Assembly (NCBI GenBank): GCA_947503135.1
Contig: CANNCQ010000024.1
Coordinates: forward strand, 1-42,941
Origin: an uncultured Aquimarina sp.
Lineage (GTDB): Bacteria > Bacteroidota > Bacteroidia > Flavobacteriales > Flavobacteriaceae
DNA length: 42,941 nucleotides
Direction of reading: 5' to 3'
Notes under the pieces: generated by a model
The model's database searches: none
What the model saw: the letters and a program-made list of their open reading frames with translations, nothing else
What the model was told of the DNA's origin: nothing
Position numbers and translations under genes: made by a program
Shown here: positions 34,090 to 42,813 of the stretch, piece by piece
Numbering within the stretch: the stretch's first letter is position 1
Layout: each line of letters opens with the position of its first letter

Positions 34090-37014
34090 ATGGAGGTAAA
34101 ATCTATATTTCCTTGGAAAGAATTAGAGGGTAAACTCCTTAGGGATTTACATTTAGATGATTTAACAAAAATAATATACGCTACAGATGCCTCGGTATAT
34201 CGAAAAATTCCTTTTGGAGTAGTCTTTCCAAAAAATACTAATGATATTCAAGAAATCATAAGATTTGCATCAAAGCATTCACTTAATTTAATTCCTCGTA
34301 CAGCTGGTACTTCTTTAGCAGGTCAATGTGTTGGAGAAGGGTTGATTGTTGATGTTTCAAAATATTTAACAAAAATTATTAGTGTCGATGCAAAACAAAA
34401 AACAGTTACCGTTCAACCAGGGGTTATTAGAGACGATCTTAACAGATATTTAGAGCCTTATGGTTTGTTTTTTGGACCTAATACCTCTACATCAAATAGG
34501 TGTATGATTGGAGGTATGGTAGGTAATAATAGTAGTGGGACAACCAGTATTCAATACGGTGTTACTCGTGACAAAGTACTCTCCTTAAAAACCGTACTTT
34601 CTGATGGAAAAGAGGTTTTTTTTAATAGTAAATCAAAAGAAAACATTGAAACCTTTCGATTTAAAAACTCTTTAGAAAGTAAAATTTATAAAAAAATAGA
34701 CGAGATTTTAGAATCCGAAGATAATAAACATCAAATTCAAAAAAATTATCCTAAAATATCTATACATCGACGTAACACTGGTTATGCTTTAGATGTATTG
34801 TTGCAAAATTCTTTCTACAAAGATGGGGCCTCATTAAATTTATGTGATCTATTAACAGGTAGTGAAGGAACTTTAGCTTTTACTACTGAGATTACGTTGA
34901 AGTTAGATGATTTACCGCCTAAGTTTAATGCCATGGTTTGTGCTCATTTCGATTCAATAGAAAAATGTATGAAGGCAGTGGTTCCTGTAATGGAGCATAA
35001 ACTTTATACTTGCGAAATGATGGATAAAACCATTTTAGATTGTACGAAAAATAATATCGAACAAGCCAAAAACAGGTTTTTTGTTGTTGATGACCCTCGA
35101 GCAGTTTTAATGCTTGAACTTCGCTCTAATAGTATCGATGATTTGGATTTACAAGTAACTCAATTAGTTAAAACACTCAAAAAATCTAAATTATCTTATG
35201 CTGAACCAATATTATATCAACAGGATACGCTTAAAGCATTAGAGCTTCGTAAAGCTGGTTTGGGTTTATTAGGGAATATGGTAGGCGATCGTAAAGCAGT
35301 TGCGTGTATAGAAGATACAGCAGTAGCTTTAGAAGACCTTTCTGATTATATACAAGAATTTACTGCATTGATGGACCACTTTAAGCAGGATGCTGTTTAT
35401 TATGCACATGCCGGTGCAGGTGAAATTCATCTACGACCTATTTTAAATTTGAAAAAAAATACAGATGTAAATTTATTTAAAGAAATTACAGATGCTGTAG
35501 CTGTATTAGTTAAAAAATATAATGGCTCCATGAGTGGAGAACATGGAGACGGAATTGTTCGATCGGGATATATTCCTCAGATGATTGGGGAACACAATTA
35601 CGAATTGTTAAAACAAATTAAGCAAGTTTTTGATCCTAAAGGAATTTTCAACATAGGTAAAATTATTGATCCGCTTTCAATGGTTGAAAATTTGAGGTAT
35701 GTTCCCAATCAAAAAGAACCTAAAATTGAAACTTTATTAGATTTTTCGGATTCTCAAGGTATTCTTCGAGTCGCGGAAAAATGTAATGGAAGTGGCGATT
35801 GTCGAAAATCAATAGAAGCAGGAGGGGGAATGTGCCCAAGTTATAGAGCGACAAATAATGAAAAAGATACAACAAGAGCAAGAGCGAATGCTTTACGCGA
35901 AGTTTTAACTAACTCAAATAATTCTAATAAATTTGATAGTAAATTACTAAAAGAGGCTTTTGATTTATGCGTAGGTTGTAAGGCATGTATTAGTGAATGT
36001 CCTTCTAATGTTGATGTTTCTTCATTAAAAGCTGAATTTTTGTACCAGTATAATAAAACAAATAGCATAAGCTTAAGAGATAGACTGTTTGGATTTAATA
36101 ATGATGTTAATAGGTTCGCTTCAAATTTCAGCTCGATTTCAAATTTTGTATTTTCAAACAAAATAACATCATCAATTATAAAAAAAACCTTAGGCATTGC
36201 TGAAGAACGCTCTTTACCAGCCATAGCAAAAGAGTCTTTTGAAAAATGGTTGATAGTGTTTTTAAATGATCAAAAAATAATTAGCCCAATTAAAGAAATC
36301 TATTTATTTGTAGACGAATTCACAAATTATTTAGATGTTGAAATAGGTAAAGATGTTGTTTTGTTATTAACCAAATTGAATTATAAAATTAATTTCATTA
36401 CTCATAAACAAAGTGGAAGAGCTCTTATTTCAAAAGGTTTTTTAGATAGAGCTAAAAAAATAGCAAATCAAAATATCTCAATTTTTGAAAATATAATTAC
36501 AGAAAACATTCCATTAATAGGTATTGAACCTTCGGCAGTATTGTCTTTTAGAGATGAATATTTGCGATTAGCTACTAATAAAGAAAAAGCAGAAAAATTA
36601 TCTAAAAATGTGTTTACTGTAGATGAATTTTTAGCTAATGAAATTGATTTAAAACGGATACATTCCAATCAGTTTTCCTTAGAAAAGAAAGAAATAAAAG
36701 TTCATGTACATTGCCATCAAAAAGTACTATCATCAACAATTCATACGTTTAATTTATTAAACGTACCAAGTAATTATGATGTTAAACTTATCAATTCAGG
36801 TTGTTGTGGTATGGCAGGTTCTTTTGGATATGAAAAAGAACATTATAAAACTAGTATGCAAATGGCAGAATTATCATTATTACCAAAAGTTCGAAAATTT
36901 TCAGAAAATACTATAATTTGTGCAACAGGTACAAGTTGTAGACATCAAATTAAGGATGGGGCAACTAAAACAGCCAAGCACCCAGTAACAGTTTTACTTG
37001 AAGCGCTTCTTTAA
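34090..37014 (+). CDS. FAD-binding and Fe-S oxidoreductase (D-lactate/2-hydroxyacid dehydrogenase type)
   Basis: A 974-residue fusion of an FAD-linked oxidase with an Fe-S/CCG protein. N-terminal FAD domain: LIPRTAGTSLAGQCVGEGLIVD and NNSSGTTSIQYGV. Then comes the oxidase C-terminal domain with HAGAGEIHLRP and SGEHGDGIVR. Two ferredoxin-type clusters follow near 565-580 and 627 (CVGCKACISECP). The last part holds CCG-type cysteines (INSGCCGMAGSF near 904, GTSCRHQ near 946). Such enzymes pass electrons from D-lactate or glycolate-like acids to the respiratory chain. I start at 34090, not at a GTG inside the upstream hairpin, because MEVKSIFPW looks like a normal N-terminus. Confidence 0.92.
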   Translation: MEVKSIFPWKELEGKLLRDLHLDDLTKIIYATDASVYRKIPFGVVFPKNTNDIQEIIRFASKHSLNLIPRTAGTSLAGQCVGEGLIVDVSKYLTKIISVDAKQKTVTVQPGVIRDDLNRYLEPYGLFFGPNTSTSNRCMIGGMVGNNSSGTTSIQYGVTRDKVLSLKTVLSDGKEVFFNSKSKENIETFRFKNSLESKIYKKIDEILESEDNKHQIQKNYPKISIHRRNTGYALDVLLQNSFYKDGASLNLCDLLTGSEGTLAFTTEITLKLDDLPPKFNAMVCAHFDSIEKCMKAVVPVMEHKLYTCEMMDKTILDCTKNNIEQAKNRFFVVDDPRAVLMLELRSNSIDDLDLQVTQLVKTLKKSKLSYAEPILYQQDTLKALELRKAGLGLLGNMVGDRKAVACIEDTAVALEDLSDYIQEFTALMDHFKQDAVYYAHAGAGEIHLRPILNLKKNTDVNLFKEITDAVAVLVKKYNGSMSGEHGDGIVRSGYIPQMIGEHNYELLKQIKQVFDPKGIFNIGKIIDPLSMVENLRYVPNQKEPKIETLLDFSDSQGILRVAEKCNGSGDCRKSIEAGGGMCPSYRATNNEKDTTRARANALREVLTNSNNSNKFDSKLLKEAFDLCVGCKACISECPSNVDVSSLKAEFLYQYNKTNSISLRDRLFGFNNDVNRFASNFSSISNFVFSNKITSSIIKKTLGIAEERSLPAIAKESFEKWLIVFLNDQKIISPIKEIYLFVDEFTNYLDVEIGKDVVLLLTKLNYKINFITHKQSGRALISKGFLDRAKKIANQNISIFENIITENIPLIGIEPSAVLSFRDEYLRLATNKEKAEKLSKNVFTVDEFLANEIDLKRIHSNQFSLEKKEIKVHVHCHQKVLSSTIHTFNLLNVPSNYDVKLINSGCCGMAGSFGYEKEHYKTSMQMAELSLLPKVRKFSENTIICATGTSCRHQIKDGATKTAKHPVTVLLEALL

Positions 37015-37084
37015 AAAATATTTTTTAAGAATACTTTTTATTGTGTAATTATTGTATTTGTTCAATTTGTAGTAATTTAATTTT

Positions 37085-37726
37085 ATGAATAAAAACCTAA
37101 CAGACTACAGAAAATCGTACACTCAAAACGAATTATTAGAAGCAAATACTCCTGATGATCCTATTGAACTATTTTCTAAATGGTTTAAAGAAGTAGAAGA
37201 TAAAGGCGGAATAGAGGAACCCAATGCTATGAATATAAATACTGTTGGTATAGATGGTTACCCTAAATCAAGAATTGTTTTGTTGAAAAAATTCGATTCC
37301 AATGGGTTTGTGTTTTATACCAATTATGATTCAGAAAAGGGGATTTCAATAAGCAATAACCCTAAAGTTTCATTATCCTTTTTTTGGCCTAATTTAGAAC
37401 GGCAAGTAATAATAAAAGGTATTGCAACTAAAGAAGATAAACAGTTGAGTACAAAATATTTTCACTCTAGGCCAAGAGGAAGCCAAATAGGAGCATGGAC
37501 CTCACCACAAAGTGAAATTATAACTTCTAGGGAAATTTTAATTGAGCAAGAAAAGCAATTAATCCAAAAATTTGAAGGAAAAGAAATACCTAAGCCTGAT
37601 CATTGGGGAGGTTTTGTGGTTAAACCCAAATGTATAGAGTTTTGGCAAGGAAGACCTAATCGATTACACGACAGAATTCTTTATGAGAATTCTTCTAATT
37701 GGAACAAATGTAGGTTAGCCCCTTAA
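37085..37726 (+). CDS. pdxH: Pyridoxamine/pyridoxine 5'-phosphate oxidase
   Basis: A 213-residue FMN flavoprotein of the PdxH family. The conserved regions are PNAMNINTVGIDGYPKSRIV, FYTNYDSEKG and FFWPNLERQV in the FMN domain. FHSRPRGSQIGAWTSPQS follows, and the C-terminus has EFWQGRPNRLHDRILY and the final RLAP. It converts PNP/PMP to PLP. The length is full. It lies 70 bases after the oxidoreductase gene and 12 before the SixA-like gene, probably starting a transcript with the polyphosphate genes. Confidence 0.96.
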   Translation: MNKNLTDYRKSYTQNELLEANTPDDPIELFSKWFKEVEDKGGIEEPNAMNINTVGIDGYPKSRIVLLKKFDSNGFVFYTNYDSEKGISISNNPKVSLSFFWPNLERQVIIKGIATKEDKQLSTKYFHSRPRGSQIGAWTSPQSEIITSREILIEQEKQLIQKFEGKEIPKPDHWGGFVVKPKCIEFWQGRPNRLHDRILYENSSNWNKCRLAP

Positions 37727-37738
37727 GAGTAAACTATT

Positions 37739-38233
37739 ATGAAAACTATCTATTTTATTCGTCACGGAAAATCATCTTGGGAAAATAATTTGTCGGATGT
37801 AGACAGGCCTTTAAACAACAGGGGAATAACCGACGCAAAACATATTGGTCAAAAATTACTAGAAAAAGAAATAAAATTTGATGCTATTTATAGCAGTATT
37901 GCCAATAGAGCAAAATCTACAGCAGCTATTGTAGTATCTCAGTTAGGAATTGATACAAAACAAATACTATTAAGCGATAAATTATATAATTTTGACAGTT
38001 ATAAAATTGTTAGTTTTATTAGAGAAATCCCTGACGATCAGAAAAATGTTCTTATTTTCGGTCATAATCCTGCTTTCACCGCTTTAATTAATGCTTACGG
38101 AAGTGTTCAGTTTGATAATTTGCCTACTTGCGGTGTAGTGGCAATAGAATTTGATATTAAAAATTGGCAATCATTAAATAATGGTATTACAAGATTTTAC
38201 CTGTTACCCAAATTACTAGGATATAACAAGTAA
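37739..38233 (+). CDS. SixA-like histidine phosphatase
   Basis: A 164-residue histidine phosphatase (phosphoglycerate-mutase superfamily). The active-site motif is FIRHGKSSWEN at the N-terminus, with the second His in FGHNPAF and an acidic DVDRPLNNRG loop. E. coli SixA removes phosphate from the PTS or HPt histidine proteins; the substrate here is unknown. It is 12 bases after pdxH and 15 before ppk1, so it belongs to the same operon, which hints at a link with phosphate or polyphosphate control. Confidence 0.9.
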   Translation: MKTIYFIRHGKSSWENNLSDVDRPLNNRGITDAKHIGQKLLEKEIKFDAIYSSIANRAKSTAAIVVSQLGIDTKQILLSDKLYNFDSYKIVSFIREIPDDQKNVLIFGHNPAFTALINAYGSVQFDNLPTCGVVAIEFDIKNWQSLNNGITRFYLLPKLLGYNK

Positions 38234-38248
38234 ACAATTTTAAAATAA

Positions 38249-40327
38249 ATGTTGAAAACAAAATTTGAATATATAAATAGAGAAATTAGTTGGTTACAAT
38301 TTAACGCTCGCGTTTTGCAAGAAGCCAGGGATGAAAATGTACCTTTATTAGAAAGACTTCGTTTTATAGGTATTTTTTCTAATAATTTAGATGAATTTTT
38401 TAGAGTTCGCTATGCCACTGTACAACGTATAATTAATGCGGGGAAATCAGGTAAAAAAGCCCTTTATGGAATGGAAGCTCGCCAATTACTAGAGCAAATT
38501 ACTAGTATTGTAATTGAGCAGCAATCTAAAAGTCAAAAAATAATTCGAGATATTCAACTTAAATTAGAAGATCGAGGTATTTTTATAATAAAAGAACATC
38601 AAGTTACAGCAAAGCAAGGTGAATTTATTAGAGGTTACTTCACAAAAGTAGTTAGTCCTGCATTAATGACGTTTATGTTGAATGACTTAGAACGTTTTCC
38701 CCATCTAAAAGACAAAGCAGCTTATTTGGCGATTAAATTGAAAATTAATAAAGGTGATTCTGATTTTGATATTAAAAATGAAACTATTTTTTCTTTAATT
38801 GAGATTCCAGATTCTATTAACCGTTTTGTAGTATTACCAAAAGACGAAAACGGCAAAGAATATATAATAGTATTGGATGATTTGATTCGTTATTGTATGG
38901 ATCAAATATTTAGTATTTTTAATTATAGTGAAGCTTCTGCTCATATGATTAAAATAACTAGAGATGCAGCTCTTGATATTGATAATGACTTCAAAAAAAG
39001 TTTCATTGAAAAAATATCCAAAAGTGTGCATTTAAGAAGGGATGGAGATCCTGTTCGTTTTGTTTACGATAAAAAAATAGATAAAGACACACTTCTATTT
39101 TTAATGGAAAAAATGGACATTGATGATACCGATAGTATAATTCCAGGAGGTAGATACCATAATCGAAGAGATTATATGAGCTTTCCCACTTTAGGACATA
39201 AGGAGTTGTCCTACCAACCCATAAAGCCATTACCTGTAAAAGGTTTGGATATTAATGATAGTATTTTTAAGAGTATTGCTGAAAAAGATTATTTATTATA
39301 TGCACCTTATCAAAGTTTTTCTTACATCATTAAATTTTTAAGAGAAGCTGCTATTGACCCTAAGGTTAAAAAAATTAAAATTACTATTTATAGGCTTTCT
39401 AACGTGTCTCATATTGCAAGTTCTCTCATTAATGCGGCAAAAAATAGCAAAGAAGTTACTGTTCAAATAGAATTACAAGCTCGCTTTGATGAAGCTAATA
39501 ATATTGAATATGCCGAAGCATTACAAGAAGAAGGAGTAAAGTTAATTTTTGGAGTGCCAGGCTTAAAAGTGCATTGTAAAACCTGTTTAATAGAGCGTTC
39601 TGAAGGAGGTAAAATTAAGCGTTATGGCTTTATAAGTACCGGAAATTTTAACGAATCAACAGCCAAAGTATATACGGATTATACGCTATTTACTAGCAAT
39701 GCAGAAATATTAAAAGACTTAAATAAAGTTTTTAATTTTTTCGAAATTAACTACAAAGTAAATAGATATAAACATCTTATTGTTTCGCCTCACTATTCCC
39801 GTAAAAGATTTTTGAAGCTTATTGACATCGAAATTGAAAACAAAAAGCAAGGAAAAGAAGCTTATATTAAATTAAAAGTCAATAGTCTTACCGACTATGG
39901 AATGATTGATAAATTATATGAAGCCAGTAATGCTGGTGTGAAAATTGATTTAATTATAAGGGGAATGTGCTGTCTTATTCCTGGTAAAAAAGGGATGAGC
40001 GAAAATATAACGGCAATTAGTGTTGTTGACAAATTCTTAGAACATCCAAGGGTTTATATTTTTGGGAATTCAGGAGAACCAAAAATATTTATTTCTTCTT
40101 CCGATTGGATGCGAAGAAATTTAGACCGAAGAGTAGAGGTGTCTTGTCCTATTTATGACGAAGAGATAAAACAACAGCTAATAGATACTTTTGATATTTG
40201 TTGGACTGATAATGTTAAAGCACGTATATTAAACGAAAACCAAGACAATCAATACGTGAAAAATGACAAGCCTCAAAATCGATCACAAGTTACCTTATAC
40301 AATTATTTTAAAAATAGATTAAACTAA
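38249..40327 (+). CDS. ppk1: Polyphosphate kinase 1
   Basis: A 692-residue PPK1, the usual length. N-terminal EISWLQFNARVLQEA and NLDEFFRVRYA motifs are present. The phospholipase-D-like catalytic halves follow: phosphorylated H442 in VHCKTCLIER, then H599 in FLEHPRVYIFGN, with WMRRNLDRRVE near the end. It polymerises ATP phosphate into polyphosphate at the membrane. It is 15 bases from sixA-like and 4 bases from ppx, so synthesis and breakdown enzymes are cotranscribed. Confidence 0.97.
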   Translation: MLKTKFEYINREISWLQFNARVLQEARDENVPLLERLRFIGIFSNNLDEFFRVRYATVQRIINAGKSGKKALYGMEARQLLEQITSIVIEQQSKSQKIIRDIQLKLEDRGIFIIKEHQVTAKQGEFIRGYFTKVVSPALMTFMLNDLERFPHLKDKAAYLAIKLKINKGDSDFDIKNETIFSLIEIPDSINRFVVLPKDENGKEYIIVLDDLIRYCMDQIFSIFNYSEASAHMIKITRDAALDIDNDFKKSFIEKISKSVHLRRDGDPVRFVYDKKIDKDTLLFLMEKMDIDDTDSIIPGGRYHNRRDYMSFPTLGHKELSYQPIKPLPVKGLDINDSIFKSIAEKDYLLYAPYQSFSYIIKFLREAAIDPKVKKIKITIYRLSNVSHIASSLINAAKNSKEVTVQIELQARFDEANNIEYAEALQEEGVKLIFGVPGLKVHCKTCLIERSEGGKIKRYGFISTGNFNESTAKVYTDYTLFTSNAEILKDLNKVFNFFEINYKVNRYKHLIVSPHYSRKRFLKLIDIEIENKKQGKEAYIKLKVNSLTDYGMIDKLYEASNAGVKIDLIIRGMCCLIPGKKGMSENITAISVVDKFLEHPRVYIFGNSGEPKIFISSSDWMRRNLDRRVEVSCPIYDEEIKQQLIDTFDICWTDNVKARILNENQDNQYVKNDKPQNRSQVTLYNYFKNRLN

Positions 40328-40331
40328 CAAT

Positions 40332-41237
40332 TTGATTACAATAGAAAAATTTGGAGCCATTGATATAGGTTCGAATGCAGTAAGACTTCTCGTAGGTTCA
40401 GTTACGTCATTAAATAATCAAAATCCACGTTTCAAAAAAACAAGCTTAGTAAGAGTACCTATTCGTTTAGGTTCTGATGTTTTTTTAAAAAATGAAGTTT
40501 CGGAAGAAAATACAAAGCGTTTAATAGATGCAATGCAATCTTTTAAATTGTTAATGGACAACCATAAAGTACATAGTTATAGGGCATGTGCCACTTCGGC
40601 AATGCGAGGAGCTAAAAATGGAAAAGACATAGTCAATAAGGTATTAACGCAAACAGGAATTCAAATTGATATTATTGATGGTAATGACGAAGCCGCCATT
40701 ATTTCAATGACTGACTTAACAGAATTAACTAATCAAGAGAGTTCCTTCTTGTATGTTGATGTAGGAGGAGGAAGCACGGAATTTTCAGTATATCATCATG
40801 GAAAAAAAGTAGCTTCAAAATCTTTCAATTTAGGAACTGTAAGGTTATTAAATAATCTTATAACCGATGATTTATGGAATGAGGTAGAAAATTGGATTAA
40901 AGAGAAAATGAATGGATTTGAAGAAATATCTTTAATAGGTTCTGGAGGAAATATTAATAATATTTTTAAGAATAGTGGTGTAGCAAAAAATGAACCATTG
41001 TCCTATATGTATTTAGCATCCTATTACCAATTACTACAATCATTAACATACGAAGAACGTATTTGGGAGTTGAATATGAATCATGATAGGGCCGATGTTA
41101 TTGTGCCTGCTACTAAAATATTTTTATCGGCAATGAAATGGAGTAATGCTCAAAATATTTATGTGCCCAAAATTGGTCTTGCAGACGGTATTATAAAATC
41201 ACTTTACAGTGAAAAAATAAAAAAAGAAGACCTTTAA
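40332..41237 (+). CDS. ppx: Exopolyphosphatase/GppA phosphatase
   Basis: A 301-residue Ppx/GppA-family ASKHA phosphatase. The two phosphate loops are GAIDIGSNAVRLL and YVDVGGGSTEFSV, with the ATSAMRGAKN region between. It is the short form, lacking the C-terminal HD-like part of E. coli Ppx. It hydrolyses polyphosphate ends or pppGpp; next to ppk1 the first is more likely. The TTG start (ITIEKFGAIDIGS) is 4 bases after the ppk1 stop and no ATG fits the family N-terminus. Confidence 0.92.
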   Translation: MITIEKFGAIDIGSNAVRLLVGSVTSLNNQNPRFKKTSLVRVPIRLGSDVFLKNEVSEENTKRLIDAMQSFKLLMDNHKVHSYRACATSAMRGAKNGKDIVNKVLTQTGIQIDIIDGNDEAAIISMTDLTELTNQESSFLYVDVGGGSTEFSVYHHGKKVASKSFNLGTVRLLNNLITDDLWNEVENWIKEKMNGFEEISLIGSGGNINNIFKNSGVAKNEPLSYMYLASYYQLLQSLTYEERIWELNMNHDRADVIVPATKIFLSAMKWSNAQNIYVPKIGLADGIIKSLYSEKIKKEDL

Positions 41238-41339
41238 TCTGATTTTAATGTATTTATGTCTATTTTAGTTATCTAATTAACTAGATATTAAATTTTTACA
41301 ACAAACATTATTACTTTTAACACAAGAAACTTATAAACA

Positions 41340-41939
41340 ATGAATAAGAAATTACTTTTAGGGATAATAACCATTTTTTTGTCGACGTTAGCTATTAATG
41401 CTCAACAAAGTAGGTACGGTTTTAGATTAGGTTTGAACTATAGTGATATTGATTTTGAAGATGGTTCTACAGGTATAGATGTAGGTAATTCAGATGCAAG
41501 AATAGGTTTTACAGCTGGTTTTTTTGCTCAATATTATTTATCTGAAAAATTTAGTATTCAACCAGAATTACAATACTCAGCTCAAGGAGAGCGTTCTACA
41601 GTAAGAAATGATAGAGAGGATTCTACTACTGGTAGCGATAGACTAGGTATAAATGTATTACAATTACCTGTTTTATTAAATTTTCATATTGGTAAATTAT
41701 CACTTTCAGCAGGACCACAAGTGGGCTTACGTATTTGGGAATGGGAAAGACAAAATGACTATGAGGCCTTCCACTTTTCAGGTGTAGCAGGAATTACTTA
41801 CGATATAACAGATAATTTCCAAGCAACTCTTCGTGGAAGCTATGGGTTGACTGATGCTATTGAAACTAACGAAGAAAGTAGCTTTAATGCAACAGGGGTA
41901 AATCACTATTTACAATTTACAGTAGCTTACAGATTATAA
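41340..41939 (+). CDS. Outer-membrane beta-barrel protein (porin family)
   Basis: A 199-residue protein with a cleavable signal peptide (LLLGIITIFLSTLAINAQ). The mature part alternates polar and hydrophobic residues in eight likely strands, beginning YGFRLGLNYSDI and ending HYLQFTVAYRL with a C-terminal strand. This is the small 8-strand OMP_b-brl/PorT-like barrel of Bacteroidota. Probably a structural or permeability protein of the outer membrane; no specific function can be read. It stands alone, with a terminator after it. Confidence 0.88.
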   Translation: MNKKLLLGIITIFLSTLAINAQQSRYGFRLGLNYSDIDFEDGSTGIDVGNSDARIGFTAGFFAQYYLSEKFSIQPELQYSAQGERSTVRNDREDSTTGSDRLGINVLQLPVLLNFHIGKLSLSAGPQVGLRIWEWERQNDYEAFHFSGVAGITYDITDNFQATLRGSYGLTDAIETNEESSFNATGVNHYLQFTVAYRL

Positions 41940-41960
41940 TATATATATTGTTTATTATAG

Positions 41961-41988
41961 AAAAAGCACCTTTTTAGGTGCTTTTTTA
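41961..41988 (+). terminator. Terminator after the beta-barrel gene
   Basis: AAAAAGCACCT (41961-41971), loop TTTT, AGGTGCTTTTT (41976-41986) then T. Confidence 0.88.
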
Positions 41989-42005
41989 TTTTTACGACTA
42001 TCCAT

Positions 42006-42036
42006 TTGTTTGTTACAAACATTAAAACGAAATTTG
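42006..42036 (+). promoter_or_regulatory. Candidate promoter of hisIE
   Basis: TTG at 42006-42008, a 20-base spacer and GAAATTTG at 42029-42036 (one mismatch to TAnnTTTG) stand 18 bases before the hisIE ATG, just after the upstream terminator. Confidence 0.4.
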
Positions 42037-42054
42037 CCAACTTATAATTAGTAT

Positions 42055-42654
42055 ATGGAAATTGATTTCAAAAAAAATACAGATAATTTAGTTCCTACCA
42101 TTATACAAGATGCGGAAACTAAAAATGTATTAATGTTAGGCTACATGAATAATGAAGCTTACAAAAAAACTGTAAAAACTAAAAAGGTTACCTTTTACAG
42201 TCGTACAAAAAATAGGCTTTGGACTAAAGGAGAAGAAAGTGGCAATTATTTGCATTTAATTGATATTAAAAATGACTGTGATAATGACACTTTATTGATA
42301 ACAGTAACTCCAGAAGGTCCAACATGCCATACTGGTACTGATACTTGTTGGTCTCAAGCCAATAGTTCTAATTTTGGATTTATTTCTCAATTAGAAGATA
42401 TTATTGAAAATCGTATAGAAAATGCTGATTCTGAAAAAAGTTACGTGGCTTCATTATTGAAAAACGGAATCAATAAAGTAGCTCAAAAAGTAGGAGAAGA
42501 AGCAGTGGAAGTTGTTATCGAAGCAAAAGATAATGATGAAAATTTATTTCTTAATGAAAGTGCAGATTTACTATTTCACTATTTAATTTTATTACAGGCT
42601 AAAGGACATAAATTAAATGATGTAGTATCTGTCTTAAAAGGCAGACAAAAATAA
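42055..42654 (+). CDS. hisIE: Bifunctional phosphoribosyl-AMP cyclohydrolase/phosphoribosyl-ATP pyrophosphatase
   Basis: A 199-residue HisIE. The HisI part (residues 1-105) has LMLGYMNNEAY, TFYSRTKNRLWTKGEESGN and the zinc cysteines in DCDNDTLL and GPTCHTGTDTCW. The HisE part (about 115-199) has the metal helices KVGEEAVEVVIEAKD and NESADLLFHYLILL. It catalyses steps 2 and 3 of histidine synthesis. In Flavobacteriia it normally closes the hisGDCBHAF operon, but here no other his gene is seen upstream: a terminator and a candidate promoter precede it. After it comes an IS30-family element. Confidence 0.96.
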   Translation: MEIDFKKNTDNLVPTIIQDAETKNVLMLGYMNNEAYKKTVKTKKVTFYSRTKNRLWTKGEESGNYLHLIDIKNDCDNDTLLITVTPEGPTCHTGTDTCWSQANSSNFGFISQLEDIIENRIENADSEKSYVASLLKNGINKVAQKVGEEAVEVVIEAKDNDENLFLNESADLLFHYLILLQAKGHKLNDVVSVLKGRQK

Positions 42655-42721
42655 TTCTTCTTCTAGGATTATAGGAATCAACTCAGTTTAAATTTAAAAC
42701 ATTTTAGTTGTATTATTATTA

Positions 42722-42735
42722 ACTTGAATTCAAGT
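42722..42735. repeat. 14-base perfect palindrome
   Basis: ACTTGAATTCAAGT is its own complement. It precedes the larger palindrome by 17 bases and could be a binding site or end-related sequence of the IS. Confidence 0.5.
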
Positions 42736-42752
42736 CATAAGTGCAATAGATT

Positions 42753-42788
42753 TTAAATATTGAGTGGGCTAGCCCACTCAATATTTAA
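42753..42788. repeat. 36-base perfect loopless palindrome near an IS30 transposase
   Basis: TTAAATATTGAGTGGGCT (42753-42770) is followed directly by its exact complement. It ends 25 bases before the transposase ATG. Candidates are a transcription stop of hisIE, an insertion-target palindrome of the IS30 family, or part of the element's end. Confidence 0.6.
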
Positions 42789-42813
42789 GATTAAAAGATC
42801 ACATTTGTCTTGC

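Noticed and set aside
35841..36224. 127-codon minus-strand frame within the FAD/Fe-S oxidoreductase
   Set aside because: It lies antisense to the conserved ferredoxin motifs, so it is a shadow frame.
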